A stretch of 64,000 bases of DNA from Streptomyces sp. HD. GTDB taxonomy: Bacteria > Actinomycetota > Actinomycetes > Streptomycetales > Streptomycetaceae. Of this stretch, positions 17,708-26,300 are shown one piece after another. The stretch is from positions 248,001 to 312,000 of the forward strand of contig NZ_JAQMYP010000004.1 in assembly GCF_028369295.1 (NCBI RefSeq), read 5' to 3'. The translations under genes were made by a program, and so were the position numbers. Each line of letters begins with the position of its first letter. Position 1 is the stretch's first letter. The notes under the pieces are model-generated. The model was not told the origin of the DNA, did not search any database, and saw nothing but the letters and a program-made list of their open reading frames with translations.

Positions 17708-18811
17708 AAGTCCAGCCGACTCGTCTCCATCCTCCTGCTGCTCCAGACCCGTGGCCGGCTGACCGCCGCCCAGCTCGCCGCGGAACTGGAGGTGTCGGTA
17801 CGCACCATCTACCGGGACGTGGAAGCGCTCGGCACCGCCGGGATCCCCCTCTACGGCGACGCGGGCCACGCCGGCGGCTACCGTCTCCTCGACGGCTACC
17901 GCACCCGCCTCACCGGACTCACCACCGACGAGGCCGAAGCCCTGTTCCTGGCAGGCGTACCGGGCCCGGCCGCCGAACTGGGCCTCGGCTCGGTCCTCGC
18001 CGCCGCCCAGCTCAAGGTCCGCGCAGCCCTGCCGGCCGAACTGCGCACCCACGCCGACCGCATCAGCGGCCGCTTCCACCTGGACGCCCCCGGCTGGTAC
18101 GCCGACTCCGACGAGACACCGCACCTCCCGGCGGTGGCCGACGCGGTCTGGAACGGCCGTGTGCTGCGGGTCCTGTACCGGCGCTGGCGTGAGCCCACCG
18201 ATGTGGAGCGCCGCCTGGAGCCGTACGGCCTGGTCCTCAAGGCGGGCCGCTGGTATGTGGTCGCGGGGCCCGGACCCCGTACGTACCGGGTGGACCAGAT
18301 CCTCCGACTCGCCGTGACCGACGAGGAGTTCACCCGCCCCGACGACTTCGACCTGGCCGGCTACTGGGCGGCCTACCAGCGCGACTTCCACGACCGGCTC
18401 CGCCCCGCCGAGGCACTGGTCCGACTGGCGCCGGGCGTGCGGCTCGCCGGACCGATGGGAGCCGCCGTCCGGGCCGACGGCCGTAAGGACGACGACGGCT
18501 GGACCCTGGCCACCGTCCCCATCGAGTCCGTCGACCACGCCCACGGGGAGTTCCTGCGGCTGGGCACGGACATCGAGGTGCTGCGCCCCGCCGCCTTGCG
18601 GGAGCGAATCGCCGCGACCGTGCGGGAACTGGCGAACCGGTACCGCGGAACGGCCCCGGGGCGGACCACCGAGTCCGGTACCGCACCGACCCCGTCGGTC
18701 GGCGCATGCCCGTCGATGGAGACGACGACGTCCCCATCGTCCGCCGCTTCGGCATGCGAGAACCACTCTTCGACGCCCAGCCCGGCCGGCCGCCAGTCGC
18801 CACGCGAGTAG
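17699..18811 (+). CDS. WYL-domain (YafY-type) transcriptional regulator with aberrant C-terminal tail
   Basis: 370 residues from a GTG (17699; 17705 is also possible). The N-terminal HTH_11 reads SRLVSILLLLQTRGRLTAAQ followed by LAAELEVSVRTIYRDVEAL. The WYL domain (about 140-205) ends GRWYVVAGPGPRTYRVDQI. A WCX domain ends near residue 320 (RERIAATVRELANRYRG). Such proteins usually sense a ligand through WYL. The last 50 residues or so are Ser/Thr/Pro-rich and run antisense to the facing minus-strand ORF, so they are probably not native sequence (see findings). Confidence 0.85.
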   Translation: MSVKSSRLVSILLLLQTRGRLTAAQLAAELEVSVRTIYRDVEALGTAGIPLYGDAGHAGGYRLLDGYRTRLTGLTTDEAEALFLAGVPGPAAELGLGSVLAAAQLKVRAALPAELRTHADRISGRFHLDAPGWYADSDETPHLPAVADAVWNGRVLRVLYRRWREPTDVERRLEPYGLVLKAGRWYVVAGPGPRTYRVDQILRLAVTDEEFTRPDDFDLAGYWAAYQRDFHDRLRPAEALVRLAPGVRLAGPMGAAVRADGRKDDDGWTLATVPIESVDHAHGEFLRLGTDIEVLRPAALRERIAATVRELANRYRGTAPGRTTESGTAPTPSVGACPSMETTTSPSSAASACENHSSTPSPAGRQSPRE

Positions 18812-18984
18812 CGGACGTCCGTGCCGTCGCCCGGGGTGTCCATGCGCAGCGCCAGCGCCCACGAGGCCGTCACGACCAGCGCCCGGCCCAGCACCGGCAC
18901 GGGCCGCAACCCGCGCCGCAGGGCTGCCCCGGGTCGCCGTCCCGGTGCGGACGGCGGGTCCCGTGAAGTCCTGGGTGCCGTCAT
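18373..18984 (-). pseudogene. Truncated membrane protein gene, 3' part lost
   Basis: The ATG at 18984 lies 12 bases after the GDSL hydrolase stop with a GAGGGA ribosome site, so expression is plausible. The first 120 or so residues look natural: a hydrophobic segment (VLGRALVVTASWALALRMD), then GLGVEEWFSHAEAADDGDVV with the PDZ-like GDVVVSIDG. Such a layout occurs at the N-terminus of some actinobacterial sensor proteins. From about 18660 downward the frame is simply antisense to the WYL gene. It is probably a remnant. The family assignment is a guess. Confidence 0.4.
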
Positions 18985-18996
18985 GGCGGCGGTCCC

Positions 18997-20556
18997 TCAG
19001 AGGGCGAACCGCAGCACGCGACGGAAGAGGTCGAGGGCTTCGTCCGCCCAGGCCAGCAACCCGAGGCCGGAGGTCAGGCTTCCCGGCGGCCGGGTCAGCA
19101 GGGTGTCGCGGCGGACCAGGCGGTCGAAGTCGACCAGGACGGGGTCCCGGCGTGGCGTCACCCCGTCCGGGCGGAAGAACTCCACACCGGCCAGGCGCAT
19201 CACATTGATCAGTTCCTGGGCGAGGATGCCGTAGCCCACCGTGGTGGGGTGGACGCCGTCCAGGGAGAACAGCCCGCCGTCGGTGCGGCGCGTGCCGTCG
19301 CTCGCCAGGAAACGGGTGTTGGGCTGCGGTGTCAGCGCGCGCAGGGCCGGCGGCAGGGGGTAGGGCTGCCACCAGGGCGGGCGGGCGAGCGGGTCCTCGA
19401 TGTAGCGGCGGGAGCCGAGCCGGTCCAGGAGGGCCACGGTCTCCAGCAGGTACCAGTCCCTGCCCTCGTTGCGGGCGCCGCGTACCACGTCGGTGATGGC
19501 GTGGTTGTAGTGATCGATCGCGGTGTCGATCTCCTGCGCCTGCGCGCCGGTGATGTGCGGGTCCTGCGTCGGGTCGAACGCCCGGTCACTGATCCACGGG
19601 CGGGTGTAGTACGGGAAGTACGGCGAGCCCGGCTGGGTCTTCGTGGCGACACCGCGGGCGATCGGCGCGATGGTGACATGCGGGACGGTGCACCAGATGA
19701 CGTGCCGCGCCTTGATGTCGCGCACCCGGTCGGCGACCTTGCCGAGTTCGGCCCTGAAGTGTTCGGGTCGCCAGACGGTGAAGCCGCCCTTGCGGTCCAG
19801 GTCGTCGTACCCCTTGTCGCTCCAGATCACTTTCAGGTCCACCACCGAGCGCAGCGCGTTGTTCGCTCCCAGGAACACGACCAGTGTCTCGATGCCGTGC
19901 CGCGGGCGTGTGTCGCCGACCTCGTCGCCGAGGTGGGCGGCGGCGGTCAGCTGTGTCAGGGTGTCGGCCGCCGCGGGCGGGGCCGGCAGCACGCGCAGGG
20001 CGGCGCGGTCGTCGGCGTGTTCCACGAGCTGCCGCAGCAGGTTGTCGCGCGGTGCGCCGATCCGTTTGGCACACACGCTCGCGGACTTCACCAGCGCGTC
20101 CCGCAGGTCCCAGCCGAACACCGCGAGGTTGTGGTTGACGGCGGTCCGGGCGGGCACGGTGTTGCCCGCCCCGACCTCCCAGAAGCGCTCGACCTCGTCC
20201 ATGTGCTGGTGGGCGTACCACAGCGCGGGTGCGGACTCCCACCAGTTCACCACCTGCCCGAACCGCGTCTCCAACTCGCGCAGGAACCGCTCGATGTTGA
20301 ACGGAAGCCCGCCGAACCCGTCGTACGTCGGGCGGCGGAATTGGCCGGCCCACCCCAACTCGTGGGCGACGACCGCCGGATACGACAGATCCGTGTGGAA
20401 GATCGCCCCGCTCTGGAAGCCCTGCGTCAGCGAGTCGCCGATGGCGACCAGCCGGTGCGGGGGCCGGCCCCGCCAGGATCCGGTGTCGACGGGGATGCCG
20501 AGTCGGGGATCGTCCTGTGGCTCTCGCGGAACGGTCTTCTGGACTGTGTTGCTCAT
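18997..20556 (-). CDS. SGNH/GDSL-type hydrolase
   Basis: 519 residues, long for the family. Block I is VAIGDSLTQGFQSG with the nucleophile serine near residue 43. Block III is VVFLGANNALRS with the oxyanion asparagine. Block V is FSLDGVHPTTVGYG with the Asp/His pair. It is an esterase or lipase-like enzyme of unknown substrate. No signal peptide is seen, so it is likely intracellular. The extra length lies between blocks I and III and at the C-terminus. It is divergent from the PL11 lyase with a 253-base shared upstream region. Confidence 0.85.
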   Translation of the reverse strand: MSNTVQKTVPREPQDDPRLGIPVDTGSWRGRPPHRLVAIGDSLTQGFQSGAIFHTDLSYPAVVAHELGWAGQFRRPTYDGFGGLPFNIERFLRELETRFGQVVNWWESAPALWYAHQHMDEVERFWEVGAGNTVPARTAVNHNLAVFGWDLRDALVKSASVCAKRIGAPRDNLLRQLVEHADDRAALRVLPAPPAAADTLTQLTAAAHLGDEVGDTRPRHGIETLVVFLGANNALRSVVDLKVIWSDKGYDDLDRKGGFTVWRPEHFRAELGKVADRVRDIKARHVIWCTVPHVTIAPIARGVATKTQPGSPYFPYYTRPWISDRAFDPTQDPHITGAQAQEIDTAIDHYNHAITDVVRGARNEGRDWYLLETVALLDRLGSRRYIEDPLARPPWWQPYPLPPALRALTPQPNTRFLASDGTRRTDGGLFSLDGVHPTTVGYGILAQELINVMRLAGVEFFRPDGVTPRRDPVLVDFDRLVRRDTLLTRPPGSLTSGLGLLAWADEALDLFRRVLRFAL

Positions 20557-20641
20557 CGTGTCCCCCTGGGCCCCCGCGGGCGTCCCTCGCCGAGGGGGCC
20601 TTCACAGACCTGTACCGGACACGACGCCCGGAAGGACCGGT

Positions 20642-20694
20642 CGAACCGTCAAATACGTCCGAACCCGTCAGGTTGAGGTGGCCGGTTCGGGTCC
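20642..20694. promoter_or_regulatory. Repeated CGAACC(C)GTCA motifs in lyase promoter region
   Basis: CGAACCGTCA (20642-20651) and CGAACCCGTCA (20660-20670) are direct repeats about 18 bases apart. A related inverted CCGGTTCGGG block lies near 20682. They lie 115-170 bases before the PL11 lyase start, in the gap shared with the GDSL hydrolase. They could be activator or repressor sites. No regulator is assigned. Confidence 0.35.
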
Positions 20695-20809
20695 TTCGCC
20701 TTACCCGACCCGTCCCCCTGAGCGGGATGCCGACGCACCCGGCAACTTCCGTCCGCCCGGCGGCGACTGAGGGGACGGACCCCGTCCTTCCCCCGAGGAG
20801 GTACGTCAC

Positions 20810-22684
20810 GTGCAGCACCCGCGCAAGCACCGCAGACGCCGGGCCGCTCTCGCCGCGGCCGTCGCCACCACCGCCCTGACCGCCGCCGGGCTCACCACCC
20901 TGAACGGGACCGGAATTGCCGCGGCCGCCACCGCACGGCAGGTCGAGGCGCTCGACCGGGGCGTGGTCAGTGTGCACACGGCCGACGGCAACCTGGTCAG
21001 CTGGCGCTGGCTGGGCACCGACCCGGACAACGTCTCCTTCAACGTCTACCGGGCCGGCACGAAGGTCAACTCGACCCCGGTCACCGGCTCCACGAACTAT
21101 TTCCACTCCGGCGCCCCCGAACAGGCCGACTACACGGTCCGCGCCGTCGTGGGCGGCGTCGAGCAGGGCGACTCCGTGCACGCCGTCCAGTTCCGCACGG
21201 GCTACAAGGACGTCCCCATCAGCGCGCCCGCCGGCGGCACGACCCCCGACGGCGTGGCCTACACCTACGAGGCCAACGACGCCTCCGTCGGCGACCTCGA
21301 CGGTGACGGCGCCCTCGACATCGTCCTGAAGTGGCAGCCCACCAACGCCAAGGACAACTCCCAGTCCGGCCACACCGGCAACACGATCGTCGACGGCATC
21401 AAGCTCGACGGCACCCGGCTGTGGCGCGTCGACCTGGGCCGCAACATCCGCTCCGGCGCGCACTACACGCAGTTCCAGGTGTACGACTACGACGGCGACC
21501 GCAAGGCCGAGGTCGCCATGAAGACCGCCGACGGGACGAAGGACGGCACGGGCGCGGTGATCGGCAGTTCGTCCGCCGACCACCGGAATTCGTCCGGCTA
21601 CGTCCTCTCCGGCCCCGAGTACCTCACCATGTTCAACGGGCAGACCGGCAAGGCGATGGGGACGGTGGACTACGTCCCGGCCCGGGGGACGGTCTCGTCG
21701 TGGGGCGACTCCTACGGCAACCGCGTCGACCGGTTCCTCGCCGGCACCGCCTACCTGGACGGCTCACGGCCCTCACTGATCATGGCGCGCGGCTACTACA
21801 CCCGTACCGTCATCGCCGCCTGGGACTGGCGGAACGGCGCCTTCACGCGCCGCTGGACCTTCGACACCAACTCCTCCACCAACACCGGCAAGGGATTCGA
21901 CGGCCAGGGCTCGCACAGCCTGTCCGTCGGAGACGTCGACGGCGACGGCAAGGACGAGATCGTGTACGGCGCGATGGCCGTTGACGACAACGGCAACGGC
22001 CTGTGGACGACCAAGACCGGCCATGGCGACGCCCAGCACCTCGGCGACCTCGACCCCGCGCACGCGGGCCTGGAGTACTTCAAGGTCTCGGAGTCGACGA
22101 GCCAGCCCGCCGAGCTGTACATCAACCCGGCCAACGGCACGGTCAACTGGAAGCTCGCCGCCTGCTGCGACAACGGCCGGGGCGTGGCGGGGGACATCTA
22201 CGCCGGGAACGACGGCGCCGAGGTGTGGTCCGCCTCCGACAGCTCCATCCGTGACGAGGCCGGCGCCACCAAGGGCCGCGAGCCGTCCTCCGCCAACTTC
22301 CTGTCCTGGTGGGACGGCGACACCGTCCGCGAACTCCTCGACGGCACCCGTATCGACAAGTACGGCACGTCCTCCGACACCCGCCTGCTGACCGGCTCCG
22401 GCGTCTCCTCCAACAACGGCACCAAGGCCACGCCCGTGCTGTCCGGCGACATCCTCGGCGACTGGCGCGAGGAGGTCATCTGGCGCACCAGCGGCAACAC
22501 GGCGCTGCGCATCTACTCCACGCCGTACGAGACGAACACGAGGATCACGACCCTGCTGCACGACACGATGTACCGCACGGGGCTGGCCTGGCAGAACACG
22601 GCATACAACCAGCCATCGCACCCGAGCTTCTTCCTCGGCAACGGCATGGGAACGGCGCCCCGGCCGACCGTGTACACGCCCTGA
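20810..22684 (+). CDS. Secreted rhamnogalacturonan lyase, PL11
   Basis: 624 residues from a GTG with GAGGAGGT upstream. A Sec-type signal peptide of about 39 residues has an RKHRRRR n-region and an alanine-rich core ending IAAAAT. The mature protein is an eight-bladed propeller-type PL11 lyase: repeated calcium-binding loops such as GDLDGDGALDIVLKW, VYDYDGDRKAEVAMK and GDVDGDGKDEIVYG, and the C-terminal ILGDWREEVIWRTSGN block. It cleaves the rhamnogalacturonan I backbone of pectin by beta-elimination outside the cell. It lacks a CBM. It fits the neighbouring plant-cell-wall enzymes. Confidence 0.92.
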   Translation: MQHPRKHRRRRAALAAAVATTALTAAGLTTLNGTGIAAAATARQVEALDRGVVSVHTADGNLVSWRWLGTDPDNVSFNVYRAGTKVNSTPVTGSTNYFHSGAPEQADYTVRAVVGGVEQGDSVHAVQFRTGYKDVPISAPAGGTTPDGVAYTYEANDASVGDLDGDGALDIVLKWQPTNAKDNSQSGHTGNTIVDGIKLDGTRLWRVDLGRNIRSGAHYTQFQVYDYDGDRKAEVAMKTADGTKDGTGAVIGSSSADHRNSSGYVLSGPEYLTMFNGQTGKAMGTVDYVPARGTVSSWGDSYGNRVDRFLAGTAYLDGSRPSLIMARGYYTRTVIAAWDWRNGAFTRRWTFDTNSSTNTGKGFDGQGSHSLSVGDVDGDGKDEIVYGAMAVDDNGNGLWTTKTGHGDAQHLGDLDPAHAGLEYFKVSESTSQPAELYINPANGTVNWKLAACCDNGRGVAGDIYAGNDGAEVWSASDSSIRDEAGATKGREPSSANFLSWWDGDTVRELLDGTRIDKYGTSSDTRLLTGSGVSSNNGTKATPVLSGDILGDWREEVIWRTSGNTALRIYSTPYETNTRITTLLHDTMYRTGLAWQNTAYNQPSHPSFFLGNGMGTAPRPTVYTP

Positions 22685-22713
22685 TTCGCCGCTGTCCGCG
22701 ATCGGCGCTCTCG

Positions 22714-22748
22714 GAGGTGGTCGTGCCCGGACGGAGCACGGCCACCTC
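22714..22748 (+). terminator. Terminator after PL11 lyase
   Basis: A 13-bp stem, GAGGTGGTCGTGC with GCACGGCCACCTC, containing one G-T wobble. It begins 30 bases after the lyase stop codon. Confidence 0.7.
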
Positions 22749-22811
22749 TGTACAACCATGCGGGTTCTTCACAGGTCCTTCACATGCGAACCACTGAAAC
22801 CTGGGGGGAAC

Positions 22812-23429
22812 ATGTTGCGCCACACCCGCATTCGGCACACCCGCATTCGCCTCGCCGCCACCGCGGCCGTCGCCGTGGCCGCGATCGGCCTTACCGCCTG
22901 CGGCTCCGGCTCCGGTGACGAGATCGTCGACAAGCCGAAGGCGAAGGCCTCCGCCAAGGCCGACGGCGGCGACGCGCAGGAGCCCGCCGCCGAGAAGAGC
23001 AGCGCCGCGCCCGAGGTCGCCAAGGTCGGCGACACGCTCGCCCTCAAGGGCATGGAGAGCGGCAGCGGACTCGACGTCACGGTCGTCAAGGTCGCCGACA
23101 ACGCCAAGCCGGGCGACGAGTTCTTCGCCCCGGAGTCCGGCAACCGGTGGATCGGCGTGCAGTTCCAGCTGGTCAACACCGGCAGCAAGGTCTATTCCGA
23201 CGCTCCCATGAACGGGGCGAAGATGGCCGACGGCCAGGGCCAGCAGTTCGGGACGACCATCGCCGACATCACGGCAGGCCCGTCCATGTCGTCGGACGTC
23301 CGGCTGAAACCCGGCGCGAAGGCGCTCGGCTGGATCGTGTTCGAGGTGCCGAAGGCGTCGAAGCCGGCCACCGTCACCTTCGCGATGGACTCGGGCTTCG
23401 CCCAGCAGGCCGGGGAGTGGAAGCTGTAG
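22812..23429 (+). CDS. DUF4352-type lipoprotein
   Basis: 205 residues from the ATG at 22812 behind GGGGGGAA; an in-frame ATG at 22758 lacks that site. The signal peptide ends in a lipobox LTAC (IGLTACGSGSG), so the protein should be anchored to the outer face of the membrane. A charged Lys/Ala/Glu linker is followed by a beta-sandwich resembling DUF4352 (telokin/Ig-like), for example GNRWIGVQFQLVNTGSKVYS. The function is unknown. The N-terminus contains a tandem duplication (RHTRI RHTRI; bases 22821-22849 with a 15-base period). Confidence 0.8.
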   Translation: MLRHTRIRHTRIRLAATAAVAVAAIGLTACGSGSGDEIVDKPKAKASAKADGGDAQEPAAEKSSAAPEVAKVGDTLALKGMESGSGLDVTVVKVADNAKPGDEFFAPESGNRWIGVQFQLVNTGSKVYSDAPMNGAKMADGQGQQFGTTIADITAGPSMSSDVRLKPGAKALGWIVFEVPKASKPATVTFAMDSGFAQQAGEWKL

Positions 23430-23447
23430 GGCACCCAACGCGGCACG

Positions 23448-23479
23448 GAGGGCGCGTGCCTGTGCCGGCACGCGCCCTC
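23448..23479. terminator. Bidirectional terminator
   Basis: A perfect 13-bp stem GAGGGCGCGTGCC / GGCACGCGCCCTC with a 6-base loop. It sits between the convergent lipoprotein gene (stop 23429) and the xyloglucanase gene (stop 23495). Confidence 0.85.
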
Positions 23480-23494
23480 GGGCTCAGCCCGCGC

Positions 23495-26161
23495 TCAACT
23501 CACGGCGCAGCTCTGGTCGCCCAGCCTGAACGCGGACGGTTTCGTGTTCGTCCCCGACCAGCTGCCCGTGAACCCGAAGCTCACGGACGACCCGGCCGCC
23601 ACGTTCCCGTTCCAGCCCAGGTTCTTCGCGGTCACCGCCGATCCCGACTGCGTGTGCTCGGCGTTCCACAGCTGGGTGATCCGCTGCCCCTCCGCGAAGG
23701 ACCAGCCAAGTGACCAGCCGCTCCAGGCGGTTGAGCCCGTGTTGGACAACTGCACATCCGCCTGGAAGCCGCCCGACCACTGGTTGGTGACCTTGTACGT
23801 CACCGCACAGGCGCCGGTCGGCGTCGGCGCGGGGTCGGTACCGCCACCGCCTCCGTCCCCGCCGCCCGCGTCCGAGGAGTCGCCGTAGACGACCCCGCGG
23901 CCGTTCGTCGACACGTACACCCGCCCGTACACTCGCGGATCACCCGTGATCGCCGCGCCCGTCCAACCCCACTGGTGGGCGTCGTCGTTGATACGGGTCC
24001 AGCTCGCGCCCTTGTCCGTGGAGCGGAAGATGCCGCGCACGCCGCCGATCTTCGCGCTGGTGTAGAGGGTCTGGTACGACGCTCCCGGCGCCGCCTTGCC
24101 GAAGCCGATCGCGTCGGCCTGCTCGACGCCCGAGAGCTTTGTGAAGCTCGCGCCCCCGTCGGTCGAGTGCCACAGACCGTACGCCCCGTCCGTCGCACCG
24201 CCGGCCAGCCACACGTCGCCCTTCACCCCGGGCAGCGCCTTGAAGCGGACGCTGTCCCCGCTCGGCAGCCCGGTCGCCGAGGACGCGGTGAAGGTCGCGC
24301 CGCCGTCCGAACTGACATAGAACGTCCCGGACTTGAAGCCGTAGAAGGTCTTCGGATCGGCGCGGTCGGACTCCACGGTCGCCCCGGCCGGTATCCCGCT
24401 CGACGCCTGCCACGACGAACCGAAGCCCGTGGTGTACTGCACGCCCGTCCCGGCGGGGCTCCACACGAACCGGCTGTCGTCCGCCGCCGCCGCGACCGTC
24501 CCGCCGCCGCTGACGCCCGAAGGGTCGCTCCCCGCGAACCAGTTGGCACCGTTGTCCGTCGAGAACGCGATGTGCGGGCCGGAGTCGAGATCGCCGACCC
24601 GGACGACGGTGCCGGGGTTCGTCTCGGCGAAGTCCAGGCTGGTGCTCGTGGTGAAGTTCGGCTGTGTGAACATCATCGACGGCACCTTGGTGAGGTCCGT
24701 GTGCCGGAAGCCGCCGATGTCGCCGAGGGCGCTGAGCAGCGGGGCACCGGACGGGGGAGAGGCCAGGTCGTTGACCGCCGTCTCCTCCAGCCCCTGCACC
24801 ATCGGCCTGATGGCGAACTGACTCCCGCTGTCCCACTTCGTCAGATCCTCGGTGCCGTAGACCGTCGCACCCGTCCCGTACATCATCCGGTTCGAGTCGA
24901 ACGGGTCGATCTCCAGCGCCTCCGTCATCCAGCCCAGCTTCGGCGTCTGCTCGGGCGGCGACGGGTTCGCGCCCCAGGTCAGCCACGGCGAGGACGAGAC
25001 GTCCATGGTGTAGCGGTTGGCACGGTCGGGATACGACGTGTAGTCCCACGCCTTCGTCCAGGTGCCGCCGCTGTCCGTCGAGCGGAAGATCTGGGTGTCC
25101 GGCCACCAGGAGCTGTACGCCGTCGCCATCACCGTGCCGGGCTTCTGCCGGTCGACCGTCAGGCCTGCGAAGCCGTAGTAGGTGTCGGCCTCGACGACCG
25201 GGCTGATGTCCGTCCAGGTACCGGTCGCCGTCGCGTACCGCCACAGCCTGCCCTTGCCGCCGTCGTACGGGCCGCCCTTGTCGCTGTAGGCGAGATAGAG
25301 GTAGCCGTTCGTCGCGTCCAGCACGCCCTTGTGCGCCAGGTATCCCGTCGGCTGCCCGGCGACCCGCGACCAGGTCGCGCCCGCGTCCGTCGACCGGTAC
25401 ACGGCGTTGTCCTTGTCGGCGACCCCGACGTAGATCGTCTTCGTCGCGTTGCCCGAGGTGCCCGTGGACTCGTCGAAGGTGACCCAGACGACGCCCTGGT
25501 TGTCGCTGGCGTACCCGCTGGTGTCGCTCGGATCCTGCACGTAGTTGCCGACGTTCGGGAAGTTGGTGACCTGCGACCAGGTCACCCCGGAGTCCGTCGA
25601 CCGCCACAGCCCCTTGCCGCTGGGCGCGCCCAGATACAGCACGCTGTTGCGGTTCGGGTCCACCGCCAGCCGCTCACCCATGCCACGGCCGGGCATGTTG
25701 CCGCCCAGCTTGAACGGCAGTCCCGTCTTCTGCCAGCTCGCGCCCCGGTCGGCGGAGCGCATCACCGCGCCGTTCTTCGGGTCCCAGCCGTTGGTGTACG
25801 TCCCGACTGCCGCGTACACCTTGTCCGGGTCGACGGAGTCGGACGCCAGGCTCACCACGCCCGTGTGCCCCCAGTCGTCCCAGCCGACCGAGTCCAGCAA
25901 CGGCGTCCAGGTCCTGCTCGCCTCCTGCCAGCGGTAGGCGCCGCCGATGTCGGTCCGGGCGTAGGCGAGGTTCTTCTCCTTGCGGTTGAAGACGATGCCG
26001 GGGACGAAGCCGCCGCCGTCGATCCGGGCGTTCTTCCAGGTGTAGGTGTCGGCGGCGATCGACACGTCCTTCGGGGCGTCGGCGGCGAGTGCGGGTGGGG
26101 TGCCCGCGAGCAGTCCGGCGGCGAGTGCGAGTACGGCCGTGAGGATGCGGGTTCTTCGCAC
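23495..26161 (-). CDS. Secreted xyloglucanase GH74 with C-terminal CBM2
   Basis: 888 residues from the GTG at 26161 with GGAAAGGA upstream; the open frame extends further but lacks a start site. The signal peptide ends PPALAADA. The GH74 double propeller spans about 35-750, with repeated Asp-box-like STDGG/SADRGASW motifs. The two catalytic aspartates are recognisable in ARTDIGGAYRW and ALGDIGGFRH. A Gly/Pro linker (GGGDGGGGGTDPAPTPTG) leads to a CBM2 of about 100 residues (CAVTYKVTNQWSGGFQADV) that binds cellulose. It hydrolyses xyloglucan extracellularly. It belongs to the cellulase island and is transcribed in the same direction as the GH48 gene. Confidence 0.94.
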   Translation of the reverse strand: MRRTRILTAVLALAAGLLAGTPPALAADAPKDVSIAADTYTWKNARIDGGGFVPGIVFNRKEKNLAYARTDIGGAYRWQEASRTWTPLLDSVGWDDWGHTGVVSLASDSVDPDKVYAAVGTYTNGWDPKNGAVMRSADRGASWQKTGLPFKLGGNMPGRGMGERLAVDPNRNSVLYLGAPSGKGLWRSTDSGVTWSQVTNFPNVGNYVQDPSDTSGYASDNQGVVWVTFDESTGTSGNATKTIYVGVADKDNAVYRSTDAGATWSRVAGQPTGYLAHKGVLDATNGYLYLAYSDKGGPYDGGKGRLWRYATATGTWTDISPVVEADTYYGFAGLTVDRQKPGTVMATAYSSWWPDTQIFRSTDSGGTWTKAWDYTSYPDRANRYTMDVSSSPWLTWGANPSPPEQTPKLGWMTEALEIDPFDSNRMMYGTGATVYGTEDLTKWDSGSQFAIRPMVQGLEETAVNDLASPPSGAPLLSALGDIGGFRHTDLTKVPSMMFTQPNFTTSTSLDFAETNPGTVVRVGDLDSGPHIAFSTDNGANWFAGSDPSGVSGGGTVAAAADDSRFVWSPAGTGVQYTTGFGSSWQASSGIPAGATVESDRADPKTFYGFKSGTFYVSSDGGATFTASSATGLPSGDSVRFKALPGVKGDVWLAGGATDGAYGLWHSTDGGASFTKLSGVEQADAIGFGKAAPGASYQTLYTSAKIGGVRGIFRSTDKGASWTRINDDAHQWGWTGAAITGDPRVYGRVYVSTNGRGVVYGDSSDAGGGDGGGGGTDPAPTPTGACAVTYKVTNQWSGGFQADVQLSNTGSTAWSGWSLGWSFAEGQRITQLWNAEHTQSGSAVTAKNLGWNGNVAAGSSVSFGFTGSWSGTNTKPSAFRLGDQSCAVS

Positions 26162-26206
26162 GACGGGTCCTTTCCGGAGTGGGGGATACGGAAGGCAGTG
26201 CGCGGA

Positions 26207-26218
26207 GTAAGCGCTTTC
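26207..26218. promoter_or_regulatory. LacI-type operator-like palindrome before GH74
   Basis: GTAAGCGCTTTC is centred on GCGC with 5-bp symmetric half sites on each side except for one T/T mismatch. It resembles LacI/GalR-family operators but is not the canonical CebR box. It lies 46 bases upstream of the xyloglucanase start. Confidence 0.4.
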
Positions 26219-26235
26219 TGCCCCATGCGACAGGT

Positions 26236-26271
26236 GCCGGGCGACCCCCAGTGCGGGTGGGGCCGCCCGGC
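26236..26271 (-). terminator. Terminator after GH48 gene
   Basis: A stem formed by GCCGGGCG and CGCCCGGC, extended by CCCCAC/GTGGGG past one mismatch. It lies about 30 bases beyond the GH48 stop codon on the minus strand. Confidence 0.65.
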
Positions 26272-26300
26272 GTTGTACGCAGAGCCTCAGCGGGGCGGGG

